DNA of 64,000 nucleotides from JACJYE01 sp964432875 (lineage in GTDB: Bacteria; Bacteroidota; Bacteroidia; Chitinophagales; Saprospiraceae). The notes under the pieces were generated by a model. The model searched no databases and was not told where the DNA came from. It saw nothing but the letters and a program-made list of their open reading frames with translations. The stretch lies in NCBI GenBank assembly GCA_964432875.1, contig CAYSPJ010000009.1:1-64000 (forward strand). Reading direction: 5' to 3'. The translations under genes and the position numbers were made by a program. Below are positions 44,239-52,573 of this stretch, piece after piece (position 1 is the first letter of the stretch; the number at the start of each line of letters is the position of its first letter).

Positions 44239-44498
44239 TTTTCAAACAAATAATTTTTATTTTTCCAGACCAGTCTTTTTTGAGATTTAAGCACTGAAAA
44301 CCAAAGCTATAAAATCGGGAGATGCACTTTTTTATCGTTTGCCGCTTCGGCAAGGCAGCTCTGCTTTTAAAACAATTATCTGTCCGGGAGCAGAAGCGGC
44401 CAGAACAGTAAACAAGGTAATCGGAAAAGTGACTCCTCGGAGCGGATGCTCCGAAGGGGGCAAGCGACAGCCTGGTGCGGCTAGATCGCGCCTGGGCT

Positions 44499-44626
44499 TG
44501 AGAGCAAAGCTGGCGAAGGCCCAAAAATCGGAGTTTACTCCACGAAGCGTGGGATAAGGGCCCCACGCTGAAGTCGAGGATTTCGGGGGCGAGCGTAACG
44601 CAGCTATCGGACTATAAAGACAGACA
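44499..44626 (+). repeat. Dispersed intergenic repeat, copy B
   Basis: Second copy of the 128-bp element at 23487-23614, same orientation, with the shared GGAGTTTACTCC inverted repeat. It lies 73 nt beyond the 3' end of the minus-strand HD-PycTM gene, much as copy A follows atpC. Confidence 0.75.
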
Positions 44627-44699
44627 TGAACTATAAAGGTAGCCACCGCTCAGTGCTGATCAGAGAAAAATAGGCTAATCACAAAGCGACAATCGGCTC

Positions 44700-45920
44700 T
44701 TACACAAACATCAGCCCAAAAGCCAGTACGGAGAGGATGAGCCCATACATAAAGATATTGTAGCAGATGCGCAGGAACTGATATTTTTTAGCCAGCACCA
44801 CGCCGAGGTAGTAGAGGTCTCGGGTCATCGAGCTATAGAGGTAATCGCTGTCTTTGATCATCTCCGTCATGCCCCAGTGGAAATCCTTGATATCCATTTT
44901 ATAAAAATTCCCAAAAAAGAGCAGGTTGGTGCGCTTCTGTTCAATATCTTCCTTTGTCACTTTGCCCTCCGTCACTTTGGGGCGGGTAGCCATGATAGCA
45001 AAGACCAAAGCGCCCAGGCAGGAGGCCAACAACAGGGCAGTGGGGAGGATGAGCCGGGGGTTGTCTGTAAATTTAGGCACGAGGTTGGCCACTACGATAG
45101 AAATGATAATGGCATTGATACTCAACATGATATTCGCCTTGTTGTCGGCGATGGAGCTTAGGTTGATGTGTGTGCGGTACGTGGTGCGATACATCGTCTC
45201 TACCCCTCGCCCCAAATCTAGCTCTTTGAGCTGCAGGCCAGGGAAATGCTGCTTTTTTTTCTTTTTTTTCTGCGGTTGCCCTTTAGCCTCCTCCATGGCT
45301 TCAACGGCTTCCGGATGCAGGCGCAGCTTCTGTTTTTTGAGCTGGCTGATGTGCTTGCGCTTGCGCTTGCTGTAGAGTTCGCGAGCCACTTCTGTATGGT
45401 ATTGGTGGCGCATCATAAAGCCCAGCTCAAAGTCCATCCATTCCTGCTCAGTCATGACGATATGGCTGGTCAGCACCATCTCTTGGCGCAGGCGGCCGCA
45501 GCGATCCCAGTATAGCTCATTGCCCAGGTGGCTGAGGTCGGCATCGCACAAGATGCTCTCGATCAGCCGCTGGGGTTTGTGGGGCATGCGGGTAGCACGT
45601 ATGCCGCACAAAATCGAAGCGATGCCCTCCTCGGGGTAGCCGTGTTGCCGCAGGAATTTTTCTGCCAACTGACAAGAGCGCTCCTCGTGTCCTTCTGCCC
45701 CGCCAAAGTAGCCTGCATCGTGAAACCAGGCAGCCAGCTGCAAGTGCTCCATCTCATCTTCGCCGAGGTTGTATTGCAAGCCCAATTCGATAGCAGCCTC
45801 TACCACTTCCCGGGTATGAGGGAAGTTGTGATAGGTGTATTCATTCGGGATGTGCTCTTCGAAGAATTCCTGTACATATGCTTCGGCTTCAGCGAGTATG
45901 CCTTGTCGTGACTGCGTCAT
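44700..45920 (-). CDS. HD-domain phosphohydrolase fused to PycTM-like membrane domain
   Basis: The 406-residue protein has two parts. Residues about 25-180 are an HD-domain hydrolase: candidate ligands His31/His35, the HD pair His67-Asp68 (WFHDAGY), His78 and Asp126 (CDADL). After a very basic linker with Lys218-223, residues about 240-406 match the Pycsar effector membrane domain (PycTM/DUF5706 type): TTYRTHINLSSIADNKANIML, then helices at about 265-281, 289-310 and 382-405. PycTM effectors in Pycsar anti-phage systems respond to cyclic CMP or UMP made by a pyrimidine cyclase. No cyclase gene is in the window. The HD part could degrade a nucleotide signal or sense it. Function inferred. Confidence 0.75.
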   Translation of the reverse strand: MTQSRQGILAEAEAYVQEFFEEHIPNEYTYHNFPHTREVVEAAIELGLQYNLGEDEMEHLQLAAWFHDAGYFGGAEGHEERSCQLAEKFLRQHGYPEEGIASILCGIRATRMPHKPQRLIESILCDADLSHLGNELYWDRCGRLRQEMVLTSHIVMTEQEWMDFELGFMMRHQYHTEVARELYSKRKRKHISQLKKQKLRLHPEAVEAMEEAKGQPQKKKKKKQHFPGLQLKELDLGRGVETMYRTTYRTHINLSSIADNKANIMLSINAIIISIVVANLVPKFTDNPRLILPTALLLASCLGALVFAIMATRPKVTEGKVTKEDIEQKRTNLLFFGNFYKMDIKDFHWGMTEMIKDSDYLYSSMTRDLYYLGVVLAKKYQFLRICYNIFMYGLILSVLAFGLMFV

Positions 45921-46019
45921 AATGGTTTTTCTGACTTGGGAAACAGGCTTGAAGCCTATTCCCCGGTTTTAGCGATAGTTGTTTCAGGCGGAGCATAGCG
46001 CTAATAGCCTTACATCCTA

Positions 46020-46027
46020 CAAAAATA
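46020..46027 (-). promoter_or_regulatory. -7 box candidate of HD-PycTM gene
   Basis: Minus strand TATTTTTG matches TAnnTTTG about 100 nt before the start codon. No clear -33 box; it lies within the terminator-adjacent A-rich tract, so confidence is modest. Confidence 0.35.
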
Positions 46028-46040
46028 AGAGAATTTTGGA

Positions 46041-46092
46041 GAAAAAAGAGCCCCGCTCCGGAAAGGCGCTGCTGCCTGGCCAGAGCGGGGCT
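46041..46092 (-). terminator. Intrinsic terminator of mscS-like gene
   Basis: AGCCCCGCTC (46049-46058) pairs perfectly over 10 bp with 46083-46092. On the minus strand the stem is followed by a T-rich run (complement of the A6 at 46043-46048). It lies 23 nt past the stop codon of the channel gene. Confidence 0.75.
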
Positions 46093-46114
46093 TACTGGGG
46101 TGATGCTGACCGCG

Positions 46115-46930
46115 TTAAGCCTGCTTCATGTGCACATCCATCTGCGGGAATGGAATGCTGATGCCTTCGGCATCGAAAGCCTTTTTCACGTGTTCATACA
46201 TATAAAAATAGGTATCCCAGTAATCTTCGCTCTTACAGAAAGGGCGGCTGGCCAAATTGATGGAGCTATTACCCCAAGGCCCTACCACCACGCCCTGGGC
46301 GGGCGCGTCCAGGATGTAGGGGCACTCCTTGCCAACCCGGAGGATAGTTTCCCGGGCTTGGTCAATGCTATCGGCATAGCTGATGCCGAAGCTCAACTCG
46401 ACGCCGATGATGCCCTGCCCGGAAATATTGGTGATGACGTTGCTGGTCACCACGCCATTGGGCACGATGATGTGCTTATTGTCAAGGGTGACCAAGACCG
46501 TATTGAACACCTGTATCTCCTTGACCGTGCCGGTTTGCCCGCCGCCAATATTGACGAGGTCGCCAACTTTGTAAGGCTTGAAGATCAACAACAACACCCC
46601 ACTGGCAAAGTGCCCGAGGCTGCCTTGCAAAGCCAGGCCAATAGCAAAAGCCAAGGCACCGAAAATAGCGACGAAAGAGGTCGTCTCGATGCCAAACATC
46701 CTGGCTACGCTCAACAACAATAATACCTTTAAGCCTACATTGACCAGTGAGGATAAGAAAGGCCGCACGGTGGGGTCAAAATTGCGGCGCTCCATAGAAT
46801 CCCTCACTATCCTGCTGATCCACCCGATAATCCAGAAACCAAGGATGAGGGTTATCAATGCGCCAATGACTTGCGGAGCATAGGTCTTTAGCGCAGCGGT
46901 CAACTCAAGGCTCATTTTAGAAAAATCCAT
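46115..46930 (-). CDS. Small-conductance mechanosensitive channel (MscS family)
   Basis: The 271-residue protein has three N-terminal helices (about 15-35, 55-80 and 85-110). The pore-lining TM3 is Gly/Ala-rich (AIFGALAFAIGLALQGSLGHFASG), followed by the beta domain with FKPYKVGDLVNIGG and the C-terminal vestibule. It should open on membrane tension to release solutes. Length and motifs fit the basic MscS type. It has a strong terminator and is divergent from recX. Confidence 0.93.
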   Translation of the reverse strand: MDFSKMSLELTAALKTYAPQVIGALITLILGFWIIGWISRIVRDSMERRNFDPTVRPFLSSLVNVGLKVLLLLSVARMFGIETTSFVAIFGALAFAIGLALQGSLGHFASGVLLLIFKPYKVGDLVNIGGGQTGTVKEIQVFNTVLVTLDNKHIIVPNGVVTSNVITNISGQGIIGVELSFGISYADSIDQARETILRVGKECPYILDAPAQGVVVGPWGNSSINLASRPFCKSEDYWDTYFYMYEHVKKAFDAEGISIPFPQMDVHMKQA

Positions 46931-46941
46931 GATAACTTGTT

Positions 46942-46974
46942 TTTGTTGGTAAAAAAAAGTATTGATTATTTTTG
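46942..46974 (+). promoter_or_regulatory. Promoter of recX
   Basis: TTTG (46942-46945), 21 nt, TATTTTTG (46967-46974). The leader to ATG 47033 would be about 55 nt. Confidence 0.55.
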
Positions 46975-47032
46975 ACGAAGATAATGAAATCCTGGCTCAC
47001 CCTTATTTTTAAACAATATAAAAAATCCCCTT

Positions 47033-47503
47033 ATGGCAAAATGGCTGACGCAAGAGGAGGCATTGCAAAAAATGCAGCATTACTGTGCGTATCAGGAGCG
47101 CTGCCACCAGGAGGTGCGCGCCAAGCTGCTGGAGCTCGAAGTGTATGGCGACCGCCTGGAGGAAGTCATGGTGGCCCTTATCGAGGAGGGCTTCCTCAAT
47201 GAAGAACGCTTCGCCCGCTCGTTTGCTCGCGGCAAATTCCGCCTCAAGCAGTGGGGGCGCATCCGCATCCGCAAAGAGTTGAACGCCCGGCAGATTTCGG
47301 AGTATTGCCAGCGCAAAGCCCTGGAAGAAATTGAGGAAGAGGAATACCTGGAGGCTTTGAAGGGGGTATTGAATAAAAAATTGCAGCAAACTGGAAGGGA
47401 TCAGGGGCTTTACCTGCAGAAGCAAAAGGCGGTACGTTATGCCCTGAGCCGAGGCTTCGAACCGGAGCTGGCCTGGGCGCTACTGGATGAAATTGTTGGC
47501 TGA
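47033..47503 (+). CDS. recX: RecX-family regulatory protein
   Basis: The 156-residue all-helical protein has the three-helix repeats of RecX, including YCAYQERCHQEVRAKLLE and EEGFLNEERFARSFARGKFRLKQWG-type segments. RecX binds the RecA filament and limits its activity. It normally lies beside recA, but here recA is absent and the gene stands alone. The start is the ATG preceded by an A-rich stretch. Confidence 0.88.
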   Translation: MAKWLTQEEALQKMQHYCAYQERCHQEVRAKLLELEVYGDRLEEVMVALIEEGFLNEERFARSFARGKFRLKQWGRIRIRKELNARQISEYCQRKALEEIEEEEYLEALKGVLNKKLQQTGRDQGLYLQKQKAVRYALSRGFEPELAWALLDEIVG

Positions 47504-47630
47504 CCGACAATCGGGTTTTAATTTCGCCATCCCATTTCCCGGAATGATTATATTATGGTATATTAGCCCAAGTTAAACAGTATATCGCTCCATAGGCCTT
47601 TTCGAAAAACTGACTTTTGATTTTTTTTGG

Positions 47631-47662
47631 TTGGGTAAGCCCAGGGTTTAGCATTAATTTTA
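47631..47662 (+). promoter_or_regulatory. Promoter candidate of peptide gene
   Basis: TTG (47631-47633), 21 nt, TAATTTTA (47655-47662). A second TTTG lies 2 nt before the TTG. The leader would be about 36 nt. Confidence 0.4.
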
Positions 47663-47704
47663 ACTTGCCCATTTTAGTATTCACTCTAAAATCAGTAAAG
47701 TGTT

Positions 47705-47911
47705 ATGGCTAGAAAAAAATACACATTAGACGACTTTAAGAAAAATGAACTGAGCGCCCCGGCCCAACAGGCCGTCAAAGGCGGCTACAAGTTCAGCCCC
47801 TCCGGCCCCAATTTTGCAGGTTCTTTTATCTGGGAAGGCATCGATATCCGGGGCCAACAAATACTGAACTACGAGCGCAACGAAACGGCCTCGGCCAAGC
47901 GGGGAGGATAA
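47705..47911 (+). CDS. 68-residue double-glycine peptide, possible RiPP precursor
   Basis: The peptide has a charged leader (MARKKYTLDDFKKNELS) and a double-glycine site in QQAVKGG (Gly26-Gly27), the usual cut site of C39-peptidase/ABC exporters. The presumed core (28-68) is Ser/Thr/Asp/Glu-bearing with an FIWEGIDIRGQ segment and ends in another GG. There is no Cys, so lanthionine rings are ruled out; ester- or amide-linked graspetide-type rings or no modification are possible. Similar leaders occur in Bacteroidota peptide precursors. No modifying enzyme, protease or exporter is within the window. It converges 4 nt from a large helical protein gene. The gene's own promoter and coherent composition support it being real. 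Confidence 0.65.
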   Translation: MARKKYTLDDFKKNELSAPAQQAVKGGYKFSPSGPNFAGSFIWEGIDIRGQQILNYERNETASAKRGG

Positions 47912-47915
47912 GGGG

Positions 47916-49472
47916 CTATGCCCCTTGCTCCTTTGCATATTGTTCCGAAAATTTTCGCTGTATGATTTCAGCGAAGGGCTTGTTCTCTATTTTGCTCTCC
48001 AACCAAGACATGATGTCAAAAGCTTTCGAGAAAAAAGTTTTAGTAAGCGGTTGCTGAGAGAGGTCGGCAAATTCTTCCCTCAAAATTTCGTAAGCCTCTC
48101 TCAGCTCCCTTTTTGAAGGGGCTTCCACCGCCTTGCGGATAAAATTCATCACTTTCTTTTCTACTTCATGCAGTTTATCTAGCTTTTTCAGGAAGCGGTA
48201 GGCAGAGCGCAACAGCGATTCCAGCAGTTCGTGATTCCCCAGCTCGTAGTGCACGATGAGGTTGAGGATGCGCGCCACGCCCTGCAGGTCCTGGCGGTCC
48301 ACGGTATTGGGCAGGTCCAGCCATTGATTCAGGAATTCCAATGCCTGCCCGTAGCTGCCTGCACCGAAGCAGATGTAGAAATAGCTATAATAAAAGGTTT
48401 GTGTCTCAAAGGTGTTTTCACTAAAGCGCTGCCGTTCTTTCAAGTGTTGCTCAAGCGAGGCCAGCCCCTGCTCAAACTCGCCCCTGGTGATACATAGCAT
48501 AAACTTGGCCTGGTAATACTGCCGGTGGATTTTCAGCTCGTCATCCCTGCTTTTGGGGATTACATGGTACAGCTTCTCCAGGTTGTGTTCCATCTCCTCC
48601 AGCCTCTTCGTCTCCCCACAACTGCGGATGAAGTTGTTGAGCGCCGAGATATACTCCGAAACGTCTTCCTGCAACATGTGAGGCTGGCTTTCCATCAGCG
48701 CGATCAGCGCCTTGCTCTCCTGGTAAAAGCGCTCCAACTCAGCGGTGGCATAATAGTAAAGGGACCTGATGCGGTAGAATAAAACCTGGGCCTGGTGCGA
48801 ATTGGCCTGGCCGTAGTCCTCTAGCAGCGGAGAATCTACAATGCCGCTAAGGCGCATTTTGAAAGCCTCCCCCCGCAGCGAGGCATCCTTGCGCAGGCTC
48901 ACCAGCAAGCGGAAAAAGATATTGCGGTATGCTGAAATCTTGCGCAGCTTGTCCAGCGCCTCCTGCTCTTGGGCTTCGATGCGGGCCAGCTCCTGGTCGA
49001 GGAAACCAATATCCGCTTCGGTGTAAGCAAGATGTTTTTCCCAGCCCAATATCTCCAGGATGCTGGTGAAGAGCTCGTATTTATAAGCTTGCTTTTTAGC
49101 CTTAGCCAGGTATTCTTTGCAGTCTTCGAATAGTGAGCGCTGAAACAGCGCCCGCACCCCTTGCAACATCTGCTTGACACGGTGGTCAGCTGATGCGCTT
49201 TCATCATAGGATTGCAGGCTCTCCACGATCAGCTTATACAGGTATGCCTTCAGCTCTGAATACTTACGGCTTTGGATGGGGCCACGCCCATAGATCTTCT
49301 GCTTCAATGCTTCTTCATCAAAGGCCTCCTGGGCGTCGATCGCATCAAATAAAACGAGGTATTTGTTGTCTCTTCCATTTTGCTTTCCGGTAAACACCTT
49401 AAAGTAGCGCTTCTCCGACCCGGAGAGCGACTTAATGAGCTGGAAAAGCTTGACCGAGGGCGTCTTTGGCAT
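47916..49472 (-). CDS. Large helical (TPR-like) protein of unknown function
   Basis: The 518-residue cytoplasmic protein is almost entirely alpha-helical with TPR-like periodicity across about 100-440. Its N-terminus carries the segment LFQLIKSLSGSEKRYFKVFTG, which I believe is a shared signature of a Bacteroidota family with many paralogues (not checked by search). It has no catalytic motif. It converges with the double-glycine peptide gene with only a 4-nt gap, so antisense overlap of their transcripts is likely. No function is assigned. Confidence 0.75.
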   Translation of the reverse strand: MPKTPSVKLFQLIKSLSGSEKRYFKVFTGKQNGRDNKYLVLFDAIDAQEAFDEEALKQKIYGRGPIQSRKYSELKAYLYKLIVESLQSYDESASADHRVKQMLQGVRALFQRSLFEDCKEYLAKAKKQAYKYELFTSILEILGWEKHLAYTEADIGFLDQELARIEAQEQEALDKLRKISAYRNIFFRLLVSLRKDASLRGEAFKMRLSGIVDSPLLEDYGQANSHQAQVLFYRIRSLYYYATAELERFYQESKALIALMESQPHMLQEDVSEYISALNNFIRSCGETKRLEEMEHNLEKLYHVIPKSRDDELKIHRQYYQAKFMLCITRGEFEQGLASLEQHLKERQRFSENTFETQTFYYSYFYICFGAGSYGQALEFLNQWLDLPNTVDRQDLQGVARILNLIVHYELGNHELLESLLRSAYRFLKKLDKLHEVEKKVMNFIRKAVEAPSKRELREAYEILREEFADLSQQPLTKTFFSKAFDIMSWLESKIENKPFAEIIQRKFSEQYAKEQGA

Positions 49473-49661
49473 AGCTATACGGTATACTGTTTATGGCCCT
49501 TGGCTAATCCAATCCGCAAGGCGCCAGGGCTTCAATGTAGATAAAACACCGCCCAGCTCCAAAATGCTGCCCCTTTCATCTCGTATCTTTTATTTCTGAA
49601 ACCTGACATATAGCTAATAACCGGCAGCCAAAACGCCGCTGCAAGCGGCGCCCCCGCCAGA

Positions 49662-51257
49662 TTACAATAAAGACCGTTGGATAAAGGGCAGTTTCTCCGG
49701 ATAATCCGTCGTATAATGCAGCCCCCGGCTTTCATGCCGCATCATCGCCGAGCGGGTGATGAGGTAGCCGATCGTAATCAGGTTGCGCAACTCACAAAGT
49801 TGCGGCGAGATGGTCGTCGAGTGGTAGAGCTCTTCCGTTTCGCGGTGCAACAAGCTGAGGCGATCCAAAGCCCTTTGGAGCCGGACGTTGGAGCGCACGA
49901 TGCCCACATAGCTGCTCATCACTTCTTTGAGCTCTTTCAAGCTTTGGGTGATGAGCACCATCTCTTTGGGGTGAGTCGTGCCAAGTGCATTCCAATCAGG
50001 GATGCCTTCCTGATAGGACAGCGCGCTCAGCTTCGGCAGTGCATCTTCATAGATACGGTGGGCAAATACCAGCGCCTCGAGCAGGGAATTGGAAGCCAGC
50101 CGGTTTGCACCATGCAGGCCGGTACAGGTACACTCGCCACAGGCATACAGGCGTTGTATAGAGCTGCGCCCCCACTCGTCTACCTTGACCCCCCCGCACA
50201 TGTAGTGGCAGGCCGGCACGATTGGGATCATGTCCTTCATCGGGTCGATGCCGATGCTCCGGCATTTATCGTAGATGGTCGGGAAATGGCTCTTAAAACC
50301 CGCTTCATCCAGGTGGCGGCAATCGAGGAACATACATTCTTCACCGCGCAATTTCATCTCGTTGTCAATGGCGCGGGCTACAATATCCCGCGGGGCCAAA
50401 GATTTTCGCGGGTCGTATTTATCCATAAACTCCTCCCCTTCGCGGGATTTGAGGATGCCGCCGAAGCCGCGTACCGCCTCTGAAACGAGGAAGACCGGGT
50501 TATCTCCGGCAGGGTTGTACAAGGCCGTGGGGTGGAATTGTACAAATTCCATGTTTTCCAAATGCCCTTTGGCGCGATAGGCCATAGCGATGCCATCGCC
50601 ACTGGCAATAACGGGGTTGGTGGTATTGCGATAGGCCTGGCCAGCGCCGCCAGTAGCCACTATCGTGAGGCGGGAAAGCATGGTTTCGATTTTACCGCTT
50701 TCCTTGTTCAATACGTAAGCGCCATAGCATTCGATATCCGGCATCAGACGGGTGACGTTGTAGCCCAGATGGTGCTGCGTAATCAGGTCAACCGCAAAAT
50801 AATGCTCCAGTATCTCCAGGTTGGGCAATTGGCTGGCCTTGGCCAGCAAAGCACGCTGTATCTCCCAGCCAGTCAGGTCTTTATAATGCAAGATACGGTT
50901 TTCAGAATGCCCCCCTTCTCTGCCGAGTTCATAAGCCTCGGCGCTTTTGTCAAAGCGCGTGCCCCAGCCAATGATCTCCTGTACCCTGCCAGGGCCTTCT
51001 TCTACCACGATTTCGACGGTGCGCAGGCTACACAGGCCGTCGCCGGCATCCAGCGTATCGGCAATGTGTTTATCGTAGGAATCTACTTCCAGGTTCCATA
51101 CCGCCGCTACCCCACCCTGAGCATAGCGCGTATTACTTTCGCCCTCTTGTGCCTTGGTCAGGGCCGTAACTTTGAGGTTTGGATCGGCCTCTGCCAGTTT
51201 GATGCCGGCCGCCAGGCCGCCGAGGCCTGCACCGATAATCAGGATGTCTGTTTTCAT
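49662..51257 (-). CDS. nadB: L-aspartate oxidase
   Basis: The 531-residue flavoprotein oxidises L-aspartate to iminoaspartate, the first step of NAD synthesis. The FAD-binding GAGLGGLAAG motif is near residue 10. The succinate-dehydrogenase-like signatures RYAQGGVAA, GGHSENRI (active-site His/Arg region) and ECTCTGLHGANRLASNSLLEALVFA-type end are intact. The start is ATG 51257; the TTG two codons earlier is less likely. nadA and nadC are not adjacent. A TATCTTTG box lies at 51272-51279. Confidence 0.94.
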   Translation of the reverse strand: MKTDILIIGAGLGGLAAGIKLAEADPNLKVTALTKAQEGESNTRYAQGGVAAVWNLEVDSYDKHIADTLDAGDGLCSLRTVEIVVEEGPGRVQEIIGWGTRFDKSAEAYELGREGGHSENRILHYKDLTGWEIQRALLAKASQLPNLEILEHYFAVDLITQHHLGYNVTRLMPDIECYGAYVLNKESGKIETMLSRLTIVATGGAGQAYRNTTNPVIASGDGIAMAYRAKGHLENMEFVQFHPTALYNPAGDNPVFLVSEAVRGFGGILKSREGEEFMDKYDPRKSLAPRDIVARAIDNEMKLRGEECMFLDCRHLDEAGFKSHFPTIYDKCRSIGIDPMKDMIPIVPACHYMCGGVKVDEWGRSSIQRLYACGECTCTGLHGANRLASNSLLEALVFAHRIYEDALPKLSALSYQEGIPDWNALGTTHPKEMVLITQSLKELKEVMSSYVGIVRSNVRLQRALDRLSLLHRETEELYHSTTISPQLCELRNLITIGYLITRSAMMRHESRGLHYTTDYPEKLPFIQRSLL

Positions 51258-51271
51258 ATTCAAGCTTTGGT

Positions 51272-51279
51272 CAAAGATA
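51272..51279 (-). promoter_or_regulatory. -7 box of nadB
   Basis: Minus strand TATCTTTG, 14 nt before the ATG, so the leader would be about 10 nt. No clear -33 box. Confidence 0.45.
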
Positions 51280-51371
51280 GGGATAGTTTGATAATAAAAC
51301 TAACTCGCTAGTCAAGTTTTTTGCGCACAAAAGTGGGCTTATTGCCGAGCTTGCCCTATCTTTCCGCACGG

Positions 51372-52511
51372 ATGAAAGCGCCTAAGATGAAAATAGCCAT
51401 CAATACCAGGTTTTTATTGCCCGGCCGGCTGGAAGGCATCGGCTGGCACACCTATGAGGTATGTCGCCGTTTAGTGCAGCAGCATCCCGAACACGAATTT
51501 TTGTTTTGCTTCGACCGCCCCTACAGCCCGGAGTTCATCTTTGGCCCCAATGTGCAAGCGCTGGCCCTGCCTCCTCCGGCCCGCCACCCCCTGCTGTGGT
51601 ATCTCTGGTTTGAATGGGCGCTTCCCCGGGCGCTCAAACGCTTTCAGCCCGATGTGTTTTTCTCCCCCGACGGCTACCTCTCCCTGCGAACCCCCACCCC
51701 TACCGTCATGACGATCCACGATCTGGCTTTTGAGCACTTCCCCGAACATGTCCCTTCCTTGGTTCAGCGTTACTACCGCTATTTTACGCCCCGCTACTGC
51801 CGCCGGGCCGGGCGCTTGCTAGCCGTTTCAGCATATACCCGGCAAGATATGATCGCGCGCTATGAGCTAGATGGAGATAAAATCGCCGTATGCGGCAATG
51901 GTTGCCGCGAGGGCTTCCTGCCACTCGATGAGGCATCCAAACAAGCTGTACGCCAGCAATACGCTAACGGGCAACAGTACTTTCTATTTGTAGGTGCCGT
52001 ACACCCCCGAAAAAATGTACACCGCCTGATAGAAGCTTTTGGGCGCTTCAAAACCCGCTGCCCCTCCCCCGTCCGATTGTTGATTGGCGGGCGCTTTGCC
52101 TGGCAGACTGGCGAGGTGAAGCAGGCTTACGACTCATCGCCCTGCCAGGGCGACATCGCCTTTCTAGGGCACGTATCGGCTGAGGAGTTGCCCCAGCTGG
52201 TCGGTGGCGCCCTCTGCCTGGCCTACCCCTCGCTCTTCGAAGGCTTTGGCCTGCCTATACTGGAAGCCATGCATTGCGATGTGCCAGTCATCACCTCCCA
52301 AGCTTCTTCTATGCCGGAGGTAGCCGGATCAGCGGCCCTCTTGATCAACCCGCTGGATGTGGGGCTGCTTGCCAGCGCCATGCAGCAGGTTTATGAGAGC
52401 CCAGCCTTACGCCAACAGCTGGTACAAGCTGGCCAGTTACAACGCCAAAATTTCAGCTGGGAACGCACTACCCAGCTTGTCTATCAAAGCTTGTTAGATG
52501 CCGCACAGTAA
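51372..52511 (+). CDS. Glycosyltransferase family 4
   Basis: The product of 379 residues begins at ATG 51372 (MKAPKMKIAI; ATG 51387 is an alternative). It is a GT-B retaining enzyme with the acceptor-side GRLEGIGWHTYEV segment, donor-side VHPRKNVHRLIEAF and the PSLFEGFGLPILEAMHC nucleotide-sugar site with its Glu pair. It probably transfers mannose or another hexose in surface glycan synthesis. It stands alone, divergent from nadB, and ends just before a heptamer repeat. Confidence 0.9.
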   Translation: MKAPKMKIAINTRFLLPGRLEGIGWHTYEVCRRLVQQHPEHEFLFCFDRPYSPEFIFGPNVQALALPPPARHPLLWYLWFEWALPRALKRFQPDVFFSPDGYLSLRTPTPTVMTIHDLAFEHFPEHVPSLVQRYYRYFTPRYCRRAGRLLAVSAYTRQDMIARYELDGDKIAVCGNGCREGFLPLDEASKQAVRQQYANGQQYFLFVGAVHPRKNVHRLIEAFGRFKTRCPSPVRLLIGGRFAWQTGEVKQAYDSSPCQGDIAFLGHVSAEELPQLVGGALCLAYPSLFEGFGLPILEAMHCDVPVITSQASSMPEVAGSAALLINPLDVGLLASAMQQVYESPALRQQLVQAGQLQRQNFSWERTTQLVYQSLLDAAQ

Positions 52512-52520
52512 AGCCCCCCC

Positions 52521-52573
52521 TTTATCCTTTATCCTTTACCCTTTACCCTTTATCCTTTATCCTTCCTTTACCC
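52521..52573. repeat. TTTAYCC heptamer tandem repeat
   Basis: Six perfect 7-bp units run from 52521 to 52562 in the order TTTATCC twice, TTTACCC twice, TTTATCC twice. TTCC and one more TTTACCC follow, to 52573. The tract lies between two convergent genes and includes the lgt stop codon. Confidence 0.85.

Larger units (their letters stand above)
44180..44699. other. Intergenic region with promoter and dispersed repeat
   Basis: The 520-bp gap holds the antirepressor promoter at its left side and repeat copy B at 44499-44626. A small 6-bp hairpin (CGGAGC/GCTCCG) lies near 44438-44453. No gene is supported. Confidence 0.6.

Noticed and set aside
44700..45920. Complete Pycsar operon
   Set aside because: No class III nucleotide cyclase is encoded on either side; only the effector-like domain is present.
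49677..50483. 268-codon plus-strand open frame inside nadB
   Set aside because: Antisense shadow of an unmistakable NadB.
52521..52573. Telomere-like repeat
   Set aside because: The unit TTTAYCC is not a telomeric unit, and it is flanked by ordinary genes; it is a simple tandem repeat.
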